Assembly (NCBI GenBank): GCA_010645155.1
Contig: JAAGOF010000213.1
Coordinates: 513,229-577,228, forward strand
DNA length: 64,000 bases
Reading direction: 5' to 3'
Source: Tigriopus japonicus
Lineage: Eukaryota > Arthropoda > Copepoda > Harpacticoida > Harpacticidae
The position numbers and the translations under genes are program-made. A model generated the notes under the pieces. The model did no database searches, was not told where the DNA came from, and was given only the letters and a program-made list of their open reading frames with translations. Position 1 is the first letter of the stretch; each line of letters opens with the position of its first letter. Shown here one piece after another: positions 22,793 to 33,439 of this stretch.

Positions 22793-22910
22793 TCGAAAAT
22801 TTTCGATCTCGTTTTGTTAGGTCGAAAATTTTCGATCTCGTTTTGTTTGGTCGAAAATTTTCGATCTCGTTTTGTTTGGTCGAAAATTTTCGATCTCGAT
22901 TTTTAGATCA
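22793..22910. repeat. 29-bp palindromic-core tandem repeat, four copies
   Basis: Four units start at 22793, 22822, 22851 and 22880, exactly 29 bp apart. Each contains the perfect 14-bp palindrome TCGAAAATTTTCGA followed by TCTCGTTTTGTTTGG or a close variant. The fourth unit degenerates after the palindrome. It lies about 85 bp before the P-like transposase remnant. Confidence 0.93.
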
Positions 22911-22995
22911 AAATTTTTTGCACACTTTTGGTAAACTTCTTTTATCAAGTAGATGACCTCCGCCGACTTCTTTCTTTTGACATCCTACAAATTAT

Positions 22996-24110
22996 TTGCA
23001 TTTGAATATTTTTAGGAAATCGTTTGGCCCCATTGTGAAAAAAATCATAATGCAAGCTGCCATGGTTGGCTTTCGCGTTCTTTGTACCACTTGTGATAGG
23101 AGTGGTCCCAATCAAACTTCATGGAGTGGTTTTGATATTGATGTGAGAAAGAATAATCCGTGGAACATAGCTACTCCTGCTTTTCCTGGAGATAAACTTT
23201 TCTTCACGCCACATGCATGCCATGTTTTGAAGAACATAAAAGCTGCATTTTGTAATGGAATGATGGTTGTTTTGTCTCCTGAGGTTGTGTCAAGAAAGAA
23301 AATCACCCCAGCCATGAATTCTGGCTCAAACTTTTGAAAATAGCAGCTGACTTTGACGATGGAAATATTCTGAAACTTGTGTCCAAGCTCTCGAAGAAGA
23401 TCTCAGAACCTTTGCATTGTGAGAAAATAAGTGATGGCATGGCAATGAATTTGTTTTCTCATGCCACTGCTTTGAGACACCAGGTGGCCCATCCCAACTA
23501 TCCCAAAGGAACTTCTTGCCACAGCAGGTACTTTGGCCTCATTAACTCTCGGTCTATGAAAATCCATTGAGCCACAAGAACCAAACACAATATGCGGAAG
23601 CCATCACCTTTCTACGGGATGTAATTGATCAATTTTTAAACATCAAGGTCGTCTCTTCAAAAGCACAAAAAGAAGCTTGGAAACCTTGGCAATCAACAAA
23701 ATCGATCATGGAGCTGCAAGATAATCTGCACAACATTTGGAACTACAACTTCATTCTGACTTCATGGTTTTGTCAAGATTCTCTTGAGATAGCTTTTTGC
23801 GTCGGGAGGTTCAAGGCACCACTACCAACGTCCAAGCAAGTGAAGTATGCCCAAAAAAATATTTCCATCCGCCAGCTTCTAAAAGAGTTTGATGAGGGAA
23901 CATGAGTTTGATAATGGAACATTATTCGTGGCAGATTTCTTAGTCAATCCCAGAACTTCCAGCAACACCAGGTCCAGTCAGGAGCAATAATTCCCCGCAA
24001 TGTAAAACGTGTAAAGACTGCTTTTTAGCCATAAAACAACAGGAAAATGACCCCTTGGCGAGATTCGGAACCTTTCTTGCTGAGAAGGACTACCCGGAAA
24101 ACAGCTTAGT
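22996..24110 (+). pseudogene. P-element/THAP9-like transposase remnant, frameshifted
   Basis: Three consecutive plus-strand frames (22996-23337, 23334-23570, 23567-23905) read as one decayed protein. Segments match the order of P-family transposases: IVKKIIMQAAMVGFRVLCTT followed by CDRSG (catalytic-core strand with Asp), FFTPHACHVLKNIKAAF (family: DPPHLLK-type motif), CEKISDGMAMNLFSHATAL (family: K(M/L)...AAQVFS), YFGLINSRS (family: LFD..NSR), and LTSWFCQDSLEIAFCVGR (family: LT.RLNQD.LE..F...R). Beyond 23905 a further frame shows CKTCKDC and an FLAEKDYPENSLVK-type tail to about 24110. At least two frameshifts make it inactive, and no THAP domain or terminal repeats are seen. Assignment rests on motif order recognised by eye. 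Confidence 0.62.
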
Positions 24111-24214
24111 GAAATGACCGTTTCCCACACCGTTTTTGTGCAAGCTGAAAAAGTATTCAGAAAAGTTCAAAGCCAACAGATGCTCAAGGGGCCCAATATT
24201 TTGAATGCTGCTAT

Positions 24215-24548
24215 ATTGAAAAGCTTTACGAAATCTTTAGGAATTTGTTTTTTGACATGTCTGTAGCGTTTTTCGGCCTTTTGGGGGTCAAAAAATCACC
24301 ATTCAAACCAAAATAACTCGGCTGCTGCTGAATGTATTTTTATTGATTTTTGAATTCCTGTCACTAAGTGGTCTCTAAATGTGGACTACATAGCTTATGA
24401 AAAAATGTTATAATCTTTAGGTTTTATATATTATGAAATAAAAAACAATGAAATTAAAGTTGTTCCCAATTGAACTATGGGTCCAAAAAGACAAAGATGT
24501 GTATGAGAGTTTTGATTCAAACCTAAAAAGCCATTCATAACACCGTGT
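24215..24548. mobile_element. Solo arm of the foldback family found at 59169-60138
   Basis: From ATTGAAAAGCTTTACGAAAT to ...AACACCGTGT this segment follows the right arm of the 970-bp foldback element (59780-60138), with shared landmarks GTAGCGTTTTTCGGC, GGGTCCAAAAAG and AAACCTAAAAAGCCATT. The partner arm is missing, so this is a deleted or recombined copy. Confidence 0.7.
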
Positions 24549-24571
24549 CAACCCAGAACTCGTCTCATGTA

Positions 24572-24861
24572 CAGTTCTATATAGACAGAAATGTCATTCC
24601 AGTTAGGTCAGTGGAGATTTGTTTTGAGCTCATTTCAGCAGTCCAACAGCAAGGGTGCCAGGTGACTTGATTCTTTATGTATTGCTCTTGTTCCAGCGTA
24701 GCAGTTGAGAGAGCAATTCCGTCACTGACTCCCTTAAATTGCAAATCCAGTTTTGAATCACATAACTAGTTGCGCTCAATGTCCAATCCCATTGCACACA
24801 CAGTGCAAGCTTGTTGAATCACGAACTATTTGGGAGTGACATTTCTGTGTATATAGAACTG
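24572..24861. mobile_element. 290-bp Tc1/mariner-type MITE flanked by TA
   Basis: Inverted ends of about 25 bp begin CAGTTCTATATA and include ACAGAAATGTCA; the right end is TGACATTTCTGTGTATATAG then AACTG. TA dinucleotides lie immediately outside both ends (24570-24571 and 24862-24863), as expected for the Tc1/mariner superfamily. The interior is non-coding. Confidence 0.82.
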
Positions 24862-24864
24862 TAG

Positions 24865-25560
24865 TCTAATGTACTTCATATATAGTTTTACGTCGAACTC
24901 GTTTATGAAGTTTTGTTGCACAATAGCTCACTTCTTCATATCTCAAAAATTGTCAAATTTCTTGATTATCTTATGGGGCAGGGCCAAATGAATACGCACA
25001 TTAGAGTAATGAGTAGGGCCCGGAAAAATATTTGCAAAAAAGTGACAAAATATCCAATATATATTTTCTTCAAAAGCCCAAAATATTTGGGAAAAGCCGG
25101 ATATTGAAGAAATATTTTTTGACAACGGCATTATTTGGCATTTCTGTCTTTGTACACCGATTTTTTCGAATTTGTTTTTGGTTAATTTGATTTAGTTTGC
25201 CGTTTTTGGAGGCATACATGACATGTTATTGATCTAACAAAGCAATTTTCAATTTGCCTCAATAGATCGCGCAGTTTTTTTGTGAATGGCAGTAGTTTTG
25301 GTTGTGAACGTCCGATCTCCGTATAAATGCCATTTTGTAGAGATTTTTGTATTTTGGGTTCATTTTGGGTAAGCCCTCTTGAGCATTGGTCATTCATTTA
25401 TTTTCCTCAATTTCGCCTGATATATTTTTTCTTACTCAAATATTCGAGAAAATATCTATTTTTTCCTTGAAACAGTCAAAAAAATTAAAAATCGAGGAAA
25501 ACGGAGAAATGTTTTGAAATATTTTATATTTAAAAAAAATATTTCCGGGCTCTAGTAATG
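24865..25560. other. Intergenic, nothing recognised
   Basis: AT-rich DNA between the TA-flanked MITE and the decayed zinc-finger repeat. Short frames only. Confidence 0.4.
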
Positions 25561-25599
25561 AGTTATTTTATACGAGCTCCAGTAATAACATCCAGGTAT

Positions 25600-25900
25600 T
25601 AATTAATTTTTTCCGTGAGTTCATTGGACTAATTGCGAAGATAGCTGGCCAAATATTGTTGGACTTGCCTTGGATCAAAGAGATTTCGGCAATTAGGACA
25701 TTCGACCTGACGTTCGCCGTTTGGCGGGCAAACCAAGTTCTTGCTTCCGTGCAAAGATCGTTGGTCAGATTTTCCATTGGTTTTGAAGAGATTTTAATCC
25801 TCAAGCGTATTTGTCCCCCTCGTCTCAACGTTATTATCCTCTTTCTCAGCGGGAATTTTTATTCCAAGGATCCGTTTTCTTGTCTTTGGTTCATTGATAT
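25600..25900 (-). pseudogene. Decayed third zinc-finger/linker repeat of the BTB gene
   Basis: Read on the minus strand, this segment is homologous to the linker plus first finger of the repeat unit in the neighbouring gene. The linker part aligns with the region encoding RKRILENE and DNDVETEVEN but carries stops and shifts. The finger part reads NLVCPPNGERQVECPNCRNL and then DPRQVQQYLASYLRN followed by a stop. Both zinc-ligand histidines have become tyrosines (HLTLHLRD in the intact unit, YLASYLRN here). It lies downstream of the gene's stop codon and poly(A) signal, so it is a relic of an older, longer repeat array or of a tandem gene copy. Confidence 0.7.
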
Positions 25901-25910
25901 TTTATTTATT
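25901..25910 (-). terminator. Poly(A) signal of the BTB zinc-finger gene
   Basis: AATAAATAAA on the minus strand, about 45 nt after the stop codon at 25955-25957. Confidence 0.6.
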
Positions 25911-25954
25911 CATCGACATGTACAAATATATGTTGGACAAATGCGTTGTTTATG

Positions 25955-27997
25955 TTACAAACAGATGTTTTGAGCTTCATCCAGGAACTTCATTTGGGTT
26001 TCATTGGCAAATTTCGTGATCATATTATGGGCTAGGGCCAAATGATTACGTATATTTGAATAAAAAGTTGTATCGTATGAGCACAATTCGCAATTGAAAA
26101 ATCCAGACCCTATTTCACATTTTGCCGCAAGAACATTGAGCTGATCACGTAGATGAAGGGCTAAATGTGATCGGACTTCCTTTCGAGCAAAGAGATTCTG
26201 GCAATCGGGACATTTAAAAATACGGTCTTCTTTTGGCCTACTTTTGTTCGAAAATCGTTGTCTCCTTGGTCGGATTTTCAATTTGGTCACCCTCGATGGC
26301 TTCGATATCATTGGCGATGTTAGTGATCCATTATTAAGCAATTTTTCCACCTCTGTCTCGACACCTTTGGCCTCCATTTCAGGGATGTCATCCTTTTCCA
26401 GAATCCCTTTTCTTGTCTTCGGTATATTGATCTTCGTTTTCATTTTCGGCACAACCTTTTTTTTGTGGGAAGAACACTTCACTTTAGAGTTAACCTTTTT
26501 AGCATCATCAAGGAACTTCATTTGAGCTTCATTGGCAAATTTCTTCATCAAATCATGAGTCAGGGCCAAATGTTTACGTATATAGAAGCGGACAGCTGTT
26601 TTGAATGGGCAAAATTCGCACTCAAATAATCCAGAGTTTGATATACTTTTTGCCGCAAGTTTATCGAGCTCATCGCGTAGATGGAGGGTCAAATGATATC
26701 TAACTTGATCTGGAGGAAAGAGACGCTGACAATCGGGACATTCGACTTTACACTCGATAACTGGCGGGCAAACCAAAATCTTGCTCCTCTTCGAAGATCG
26801 TTTTTCACTCAATCGGGTTTTCAATCGTGTAGGCGGCGCTGATTTTGGTATGATTGGTGATGGTGACGGGTTTGATGTCTGCGATTCATGCTCAAGCGCA
26901 TTTTTATTTTCCACCTCTGTTTCGACGTCGTTGTCCTCCGTATCAGTCCTCTCTTCATTCTCCAGGATCCGTTTCCTTGTCTTCGACGATCGTGTTAAAC
27001 TCGATCGGGGTTTCAATTGGGTAGGCGGCGCTGATTCTGGTATGATTGGTGATTGTGACGGGTCTGATGTTTGCGATGCATGCTCAAGCGCATTTTCCAC
27101 CTCTGTTTCGATGTCGTTGTCTTCCGTGTAAATGCTATCTTCATTCTCCAGGATCTGTTTCCTTGCCTCCAAAGATCGGCGTCTACTCAATTCGGTATTG
27201 AATTTGGTCACCGTCGATGGCTCTGACACGATTGGTAATGCTGACGAGCCCAAAACCTCTGATTCATCCTCCAATATATTTTGCACCTCTGCCTCAACGT
27301 CGTTATTATCCCCCGTGTCAATGTTATCTCCATCCTCCATGATCCGTTTGCTCGATCTCAAAGATCGCTGTCTACTCGGTCGAGTATTCAATTGGGTAGG
27401 CGTCGATGATTCTGGTATGATTGGCGATGGGGATGGTTCCGAATCCTGCGATTCAGTTTGCCCGTGTTTGCGACTTTTATGCCATGACAAAGCGAGTTTT
27501 GACTGGAATAAGGCAAAACATTCGCTACAAACAAAGAACCGTGAGCTTGACCACGATGTCACAGGCAATGACACTTGCACCTGATTGTTCTGGGTCAGAA
27601 TGGAGTTGGACCTTGCTCTGTTGGTCTGGTTCATAAAAAAGTTATCATAATCGGCAATGGGCACACAGAGGGCCAAGAGTTGACAAATCTCTCGAAAAGG
27701 TTGATAATCTCTTTTCGTCATTCGCACTTGACCCAAGTAGACCATTTCCACGACCATTTCCATGTGTTCCCGGCGAATTTCGGGCAAAGAAATATTCAAA
27801 TCCAAGGGAATCAGTTCTTGTCCGACGACGTAACGTTGCATGAGATCGGTAAAGAGAGGGGAGATTCCGGCGAAGATCATTTGATGGGCGGACACGTGGC
27901 CGTTGGTGCAATGAAACACCAAATCCGTGTTTTGAGCAGCGATTTGACACCGCCGAAAATCGGCCAACACACCGCGAGCTTCCCAATCCAGGCCCAT
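25955..27997 (-). CDS. BTB/POZ and C2H2 zinc-finger protein, 680 aa, single exon
   Basis: Probable nuclear DNA-binding regulator. The start ATG at 27997 sits in a favourable context (CTAAAATGG). Residues ~12-115 form a BTB/POZ domain (TDLVFHCTNGHVSAHQMIFA, then LPEIRREHMEMVVEMVYLG), used by this family for dimerisation and co-repressor contact. A C2H2 finger follows at 157-178 (C157, C160, H173, H178). Residues ~185-430 hold four diverged linker repeats with SPIIPES, RKRILENE and TEDND(V/I)ETEVEN, acidic and Ser/Pro-rich. Two paired-finger modules come next (~440-510 and ~600-665): a first finger C-P-D-C...HL.LHLRD and a second C-E-(F/L)-C...HLAL(T/A)H, each followed by KFANE(A/T)QMKFLD(D/E)A. 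The protein thus grew by internal duplication. No introns. The particular orthologue is not recognised. Confidence 0.9.
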   Translation of the reverse strand: MGLDWEARGVLADFRRCQIAAQNTDLVFHCTNGHVSAHQMIFAGISPLFTDLMQRYVVGQELIPLDLNISLPEIRREHMEMVVEMVYLGQVRMTKRDYQPFREICQLLALCVPIADYDNFFMNQTNRARSNSILTQNNQVQVSLPVTSWSSSRFFVCSECFALFQSKLALSWHKSRKHGQTESQDSEPSPSPIIPESSTPTQLNTRPSRQRSLRSSKRIMEDGDNIDTGDNNDVEAEVQNILEDESEVLGSSALPIVSEPSTVTKFNTELSRRRSLEARKQILENEDSIYTEDNDIETEVENALEHASQTSDPSQSPIIPESAPPTQLKPRSSLTRSSKTRKRILENEERTDTEDNDVETEVENKNALEHESQTSNPSPSPIIPKSAPPTRLKTRLSEKRSSKRSKILVCPPVIECKVECPDCQRLFPPDQVRYHLTLHLRDELDKLAAKSISNSGLFECEFCPFKTAVRFYIRKHLALTHDLMKKFANEAQMKFLDDAKKVNSKVKCSSHKKKVVPKMKTKINIPKTRKGILEKDDIPEMEAKGVETEVEKLLNNGSLTSPMISKPSRVTKLKIRPRRQRFSNKSRPKEDRIFKCPDCQNLFARKEVRSHLALHLRDQLNVLAAKCEIGSGFFNCELCSYDTTFYSNIRNHLALAHNMITKFANETQMKFLDEAQNICL

Positions 27998-27999
27998 TT

Positions 28000-30720
28000 T
28001 AGGCGGTATCAGAGCACGGACGAACGAAGGATAAGAGAGAAACCAAACATGTTTGAACTAAAGAGAGAGATGCTTTGGCAAGGTCGCGGTGTCAAACAAA
28101 TAAACAAATATAAATCCAGCGTTGCCAGCTTAATTAATCCCACAATGCCAAGAGATTCTTGAAATGCCAGCAATCTCTTCACAATATCTATAATAAGATC
28201 TGGCATTTCTTTCTGTTTAATATGGCACTTTATATATCTCATGCTGCCTTATTCTGCCTCTTTTTGCAATTGTGCCTTGTGGTTTTTACATTCTCAGTAG
28301 TGTTGCAAAAAACTTTCAAATTATTGATGAAAAAAAAAACAATTATTCTCACGCGAGGTTGCTAGCTGTAAGTTTGCCATCACCAGAGCCACCGAATTTG
28401 GACAGAAATATTGCCAAAAAGTGTATTATTTTTGGCAATATTTCTATTGGCTATATTGTAAGAAATCATTTTTGGTTGTTTTCCAATACAATTCAAACTT
28501 GCAGTATACTAAAAGCTCAATTGAAGACTATTTCTTGTTTCAAGTGTCCTTTTACACCTTACTAAAAAAATCCGCATGCATAATGTTAAGTCTCGCCAAA
28601 ATCGAAGATTTTGTAAAGTAAAGATGTTGCTCACACTCAAATTTCTATGTTAGGTTAACATTATTGTAGGAAAAATGATAAATTGGGCCTGGATTTGAAA
28701 TTGAAATATTGATCATTTAATTTTTCATATTTTGGCAAAATTTGGCAAAATTCAAGTTTTTTTGGCTTGTGGGCAAAAGCGTTCTCACATTTTTGTGAAA
28801 AAAAACTCTCATTCTCAATTTTTGGGTCAAATTTGGCAAAACTAAATTATTTTGGGCGTTTATGGAATTTTCAAATTTCTTCAAGAAATAAAAAATCGAT
28901 TCTTTCCACATTTCTACTTACTGACTTGAAATTGTATTTCAATGCTCTGACACGGGTTTTTTTTGCTAAGCAAACAATATTTTCTTTTAGAAAAAGTGGT
29001 TTGTCACATGCTCTGCCACTTCACAATCTAGGATCAAATGTGACAAGTTGCTGGTTGTAACCTGTTGTAACCCATATCTATGCTTTTTCAGAAGTAATTT
29101 TGACAAAAACATATAATGGTTAAGCAAAAAAAGTTAACCTCTTGAAAACAATTTCCAGGGCATAAAACCACACTCGAAGTTACAAACAACCCTTTTTGGC
29201 AACTCTTAGGTCAGTTTTTCATTGAGGTCTATAGAGAGGCTATTGTTGTCATTTTGTCTGCCTCGTTTCTAGCTGACACTGGCCAAAGTTGCCCATAAGT
29301 TGCGTGAAAAGGCAAATATTTCCGAAGAATATTGTGAAATACTTGCCCAAACAAGGGGAGGATCATAGTACAAATGAAAGTGTGCAAGGCGTATTTTCAA
29401 TGCCAAACCCTACAATTGCGTGAACTAATGCCTGTGAATCAAATTATCATCTTCATTTAGCACATTAGTATAATTTGGGAGAAGCAAACCGCAAGCAGAA
29501 GGCCACATGCCGAAAACTATAAGTTTTTCAAAATTTTCCCTTCTACGAAAACGTTTGTTTGGGCAAGTTTCAACTAGTTGCTGATGATAAACGGCCCTTG
29601 CTGCCCACAATGAAATTTCACGACCGGCCTGCTCTAGTATCTCCACTCTATAGACCTCTATGCAGTTTTTTGAACGTACTAGTGATGTGACTTGTACTGA
29701 TGGATTTCGAGCAAGTTTTCGAGTTTCGAATTGACCGAACCTAACCACCTCGAACCTCCGAGTCCAAAGCCGAACCGGAAGACAGCCACTGTCCCAGAAG
29801 CGTTATAAAAATAGAATTTTTGTGACGTCTTTCAAGCCCAGAATGTCAGCTTGGCTCTTATAGAAAGAACATGACATCCTTTTATTTTACCAAGACATCA
29901 TTTCCTATTATTTCAAAACCCATTTGTAAGTTAGGAAACTGATATTTTGTTTTCTCGCTCTACCGGTTCTATTGTCCTTCTATTAACAGCTCTATGTCCA
30001 GAATAGTCCACATCAGAAGGGTGACTAAAAGTTTTGTCCCGGTCAAGAAATGTCAATCGTTATCTGTGTCTCTCGATTCGTTTGATTTTCTAGTTCTTCT
30101 TTTCTTTCGACTAGTTTGGATTTTTCACAATTGTAAAATATCATTTTTGATTGTTTTTATAAACAGTTGAAACAATTGATACAGTAAAAGCTCAATTGAA
30201 GACTATTTTGTCTTGAAAAATGCTGCATGCCGAATGTAATGTATGGTGTTGTAAGAATAATTCTCAATAAATGAATAAAGCTGCTGCTCACTCATGATGT
30301 ACAATTCTGCAAATTACTTAATTGTAATGCTCAGAGCCAAAATTTAAGTTTTTATTGTACGTTTCTCTGTAGTAAGTGAGATATGGGCTTTCTTGAACAA
30401 AATGATGATTTTGATGAAACACAACCCTGTACTCCTAAGCATGTTTTTCAAATTATCAAACCCAAAACATAGGCCACGGAGGACGGTATTACCGGCCTCC
30501 TTGCACAGGCATTAATTTTGATACATTTTAAAGATGTTGTACTTTTTTGAATGCAGAGAGTGGTCACTCCCAAATAACGTTACTGAAAACAAACATGAGA
30601 ATTCCCCACAAGTTAATAAATGGAACAAACGGCCAACGGTACAGAAACACACAATGTGAATGGTTTCCTGGTTTATCAACAATGATTCACTTACAACCAT
30701 CATTTAATTTTTTAAGACCT
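28000..30720. other. Intergenic, promoter side of the BTB gene; no gene recognised
   Basis: The first few hundred bases should contain the BTB gene promoter (transcription toward lower coordinates), but no clear TATA box was found. The remainder is AT-rich with short frames. A stretch at 29690-29760 (CGAGTTTCGAA, TCGAACC) resembles sequence near 32320-32600 and may be an old shared repeat. Confidence 0.4.
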
Positions 30721-31275
30721 ATGGACCTTAATCGACACGGAAATTCCTCTAAAAACGGATTAAGAACCAACTTTTGGGCGGAAATTCTCCCACGGACCGA
30801 AACGGGGAGTTTCATCGCGCTCATTCTCAACACAACTTGAACAACCTAAAACTAGCGGGCTCTACCTAAAACCATCTTGCCCTTCCTTGAATTACCTAAA
30901 ACAAAATGGCGTTTTTCCGAGCTCATCTGTTATCCGACTTGAACGACTTCTGAATATCTTAATCATCCACTGATTATCCTGAACTTCAATGGCAAACTTT
31001 GATAGAAATTCAGGTTTACAGGTTCAATTTTTAATAGGTTGTCTCACCTTGGCAAAAATTCATGTTCCAGAATTGACGATTTCATCTTTGAATTTCTTCT
31101 TTTGTATGATCGTGTCATTGAGTTCAGGATATTCCAAGAATGGGTACATATTCTTAAGTTGTTGAGGTAGTGTAATGGATGAGCGCGATGAAACTCCCTG
31201 TTTTGGTCCGGGGGAAAGTTGGTTCTTCATCGTTTTCAAGAGGAATTTGCGTGTGGATTAAGGTCCACTCCATAA
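30721..31275. mobile_element. Inverted-repeat element (about 555 bp)
   Basis: The left arm (30721-30840) and right arm (about 31155-31275) are imperfect reverse complements. Matching landmarks are ATGGACCTTAATC, GGAAATTCCTC (left)/GCAAATTCCTC (right complement), AGAACCAACTTT and GGGAGTTTCATCGCGCTCAT. The centre is unrelated. No transposase, and no target duplication identified. Confidence 0.6.
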
Positions 31276-33439
31276 CAAATAGTCCGTCAGGGACTCAGGG
31301 GACTCACTTCACGATCACCTTGGACTTCTTTGGAGGTATTTAGTTGGTTAGTTTGCCCTTGCCACCCATTCCTGTATCAGGGACAGGGCGTTAATTCATC
31401 CAGTCTTTCTTTCGTCACGGATGATTTCAACTTCGAGTCTTTCCTTTGTCTTGTTTCTGGTTTCGAGCGCTCTTTTCTTTCTCGTCTGTGTTGTACGTAC
31501 AATCACAGATCAAGATCATTTAATGAGTAGATGTCGCATTGGCCCGGTCCGTCGGCGAGAGAAAAGTAACACCACTTGGCCCAGCTGCGCTAGCTTCATA
31601 ATCTCAGGGCGACCGCGTGCTCAGAAGTAACGACGCTCGCTTGCGTCGAGAACAAAGTACGTACGGTACGTTAAGTTTGTTCAGGATTCGGCCACGCTGG
31701 CAAAATTTTGAAAAATTCGAAATTCCCACCATTTTAGGGCTTAGTGTTATGTACCAGCTGATGAAGCAAAGTTGTCCACCTTTTTCTCGCACGAAGCGAG
31801 GTCTAGCCATTATATGGTCTGTGCGTACAATGTTGATGGATAGTGATGCGTTTCCCGCTTTTTCCGGTTAAAAGAATTATGATAACACAAGCTGGAATGT
31901 GACTGCCCCAAAAACGATGTCAATCGGGTATAACTTAAGCAATATTTGATGTGTCAAAGGCTTTCAAAAGTGCCTAAAAAGTGTTTCTCTAATTTGCCGT
32001 TATCCATAAGTGTCATATCACCAAACTTAATGTTTTGGGGATTAAATTGTAAATCAAGAGATTTCAAATTCAGAGCTACTCTGAACTGTCAGCGTTGCCC
32101 GTTATAGTCTGTTTGCATTTGATGAAAGAATCAAATCCATTTAATGGTTTGAAACGGCAATTTTGGGCCCCAGATATTTTTATCAAAAATTAGAAAGGAA
32201 TTATTTCTTCATTCAACGAGCTCGTGTGATCGACAAAGCCCCTCCGATTCTTAACTTGAATTAAAGAAACAAAATGATTTTTTTTTGAAAATTTTGCATC
32301 ACTGTTAATCTGTATGAAGGACCCTAAAACCGAGTCGAACCACCGAGTTCCGTTTTCAAAATGAACTCGTTCCCATCAGTAGTGACTTGGGCGCTTGGGC
32401 AATACTGATGGGTTTCGAGTTGGATTTTTGGCCGAGTTTTGCCACTTTGGATTTTAAGGTCAAAAAGTTGACCCCCAACTAATCTTCTCAACTAGAGACG
32501 TCTTAAAATATGGCAGCACTGCCAACTCGAAATCCAAAAGTATAGCTACTGATGGAACTCGAAATCGAACTAGTTCGAGTGTTGCCAAATTGGTCCCTGT
32601 TTAGGTCTTTTTGAAAACGTTCAATACAACCTGCCCTAATCAACAATGATAAACTTCCGAGTAAAAAATGGCAGCACTCCCGGTTCGAAACCCATCACTA
32701 TTGGGCAAGCTTTTTTTCGTGACATCTACCCTGGGTCGCCAATTTACCTTCAGTGAAATGGTATTCCCTTCTGCCTACCTATCTGCATAAACTGGTTTTT
32801 CATCAAGAAGTACTGAAACGCGCCCCTGACTTTTGGAACTTTGGATCAGGGTTGCAAATTAACCTCAATTTTGTGTTTGCTTAAGTTAGTTAGCAAATCA
32901 CAAAATCTCCATTAGTTGACCCTACCTTGCAACCTCCCGTGAAAAAACTTGCCCAAGCCCAGATTTCACATCACTAGAAAAACAGACCAGCTCCAGACTT
33001 ATCAGTTCTAGCTAAGCAGGCAGACCGCCGCGACAGTACGGAGATCCGTGACCTCTAGATGACGCAAGTTGTATTTTCTGGATTGATTCTGAGAATCAAA
33101 TTCAAGAAACATATTTGCCTTCCAAACCGGATAGTGCCCTCTATGACGTTCCTTATGAAACCATCCATTTTATGAATGTTGTTAGGTAGTCCCTCGTAGA
33201 GGGCGTTTTTGGTGACGTCAGAAATGATATATCTCTGATTTATTTATCTATGCTAGAACGTACTATCTCGTAGGTAAGCTACATCCGAGGTAGAAGATTA
33301 GCAGTGCTGCCATTTTTTATTCAGGGTTTATGTCTCTTACCTCTCAAAACATCTTGCTGTGGTTAGCTTTCAAACCCAAAAACCTAAGCAAGAACCAATA
33401 TTGCAATACCTTGGCAAAAATCGACTTGGAAACACATCA
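31276..33439. other. Intergenic with diverged repeat fragments
   Basis: No coding gene recognised. Between 32320 and 32700 short facing segments rich in GAACTCG/CGAGTT and phrases such as CTGATGGGTTTCGAGTT and AACTCGAAATC recur in both orientations, suggesting remnants of an inverted-repeat element whose limits I cannot place. Confidence 0.35.

Noticed and set aside
22793..22910. CRISPR array
   Set aside because: The 29-bp units are head to tail without spacers and the genome is eukaryotic; it is a tandem repeat.
26244..27584. Long plus-strand frames (93-150 codons)
   Set aside because: They are antisense shadows of the BTB zinc-finger gene.
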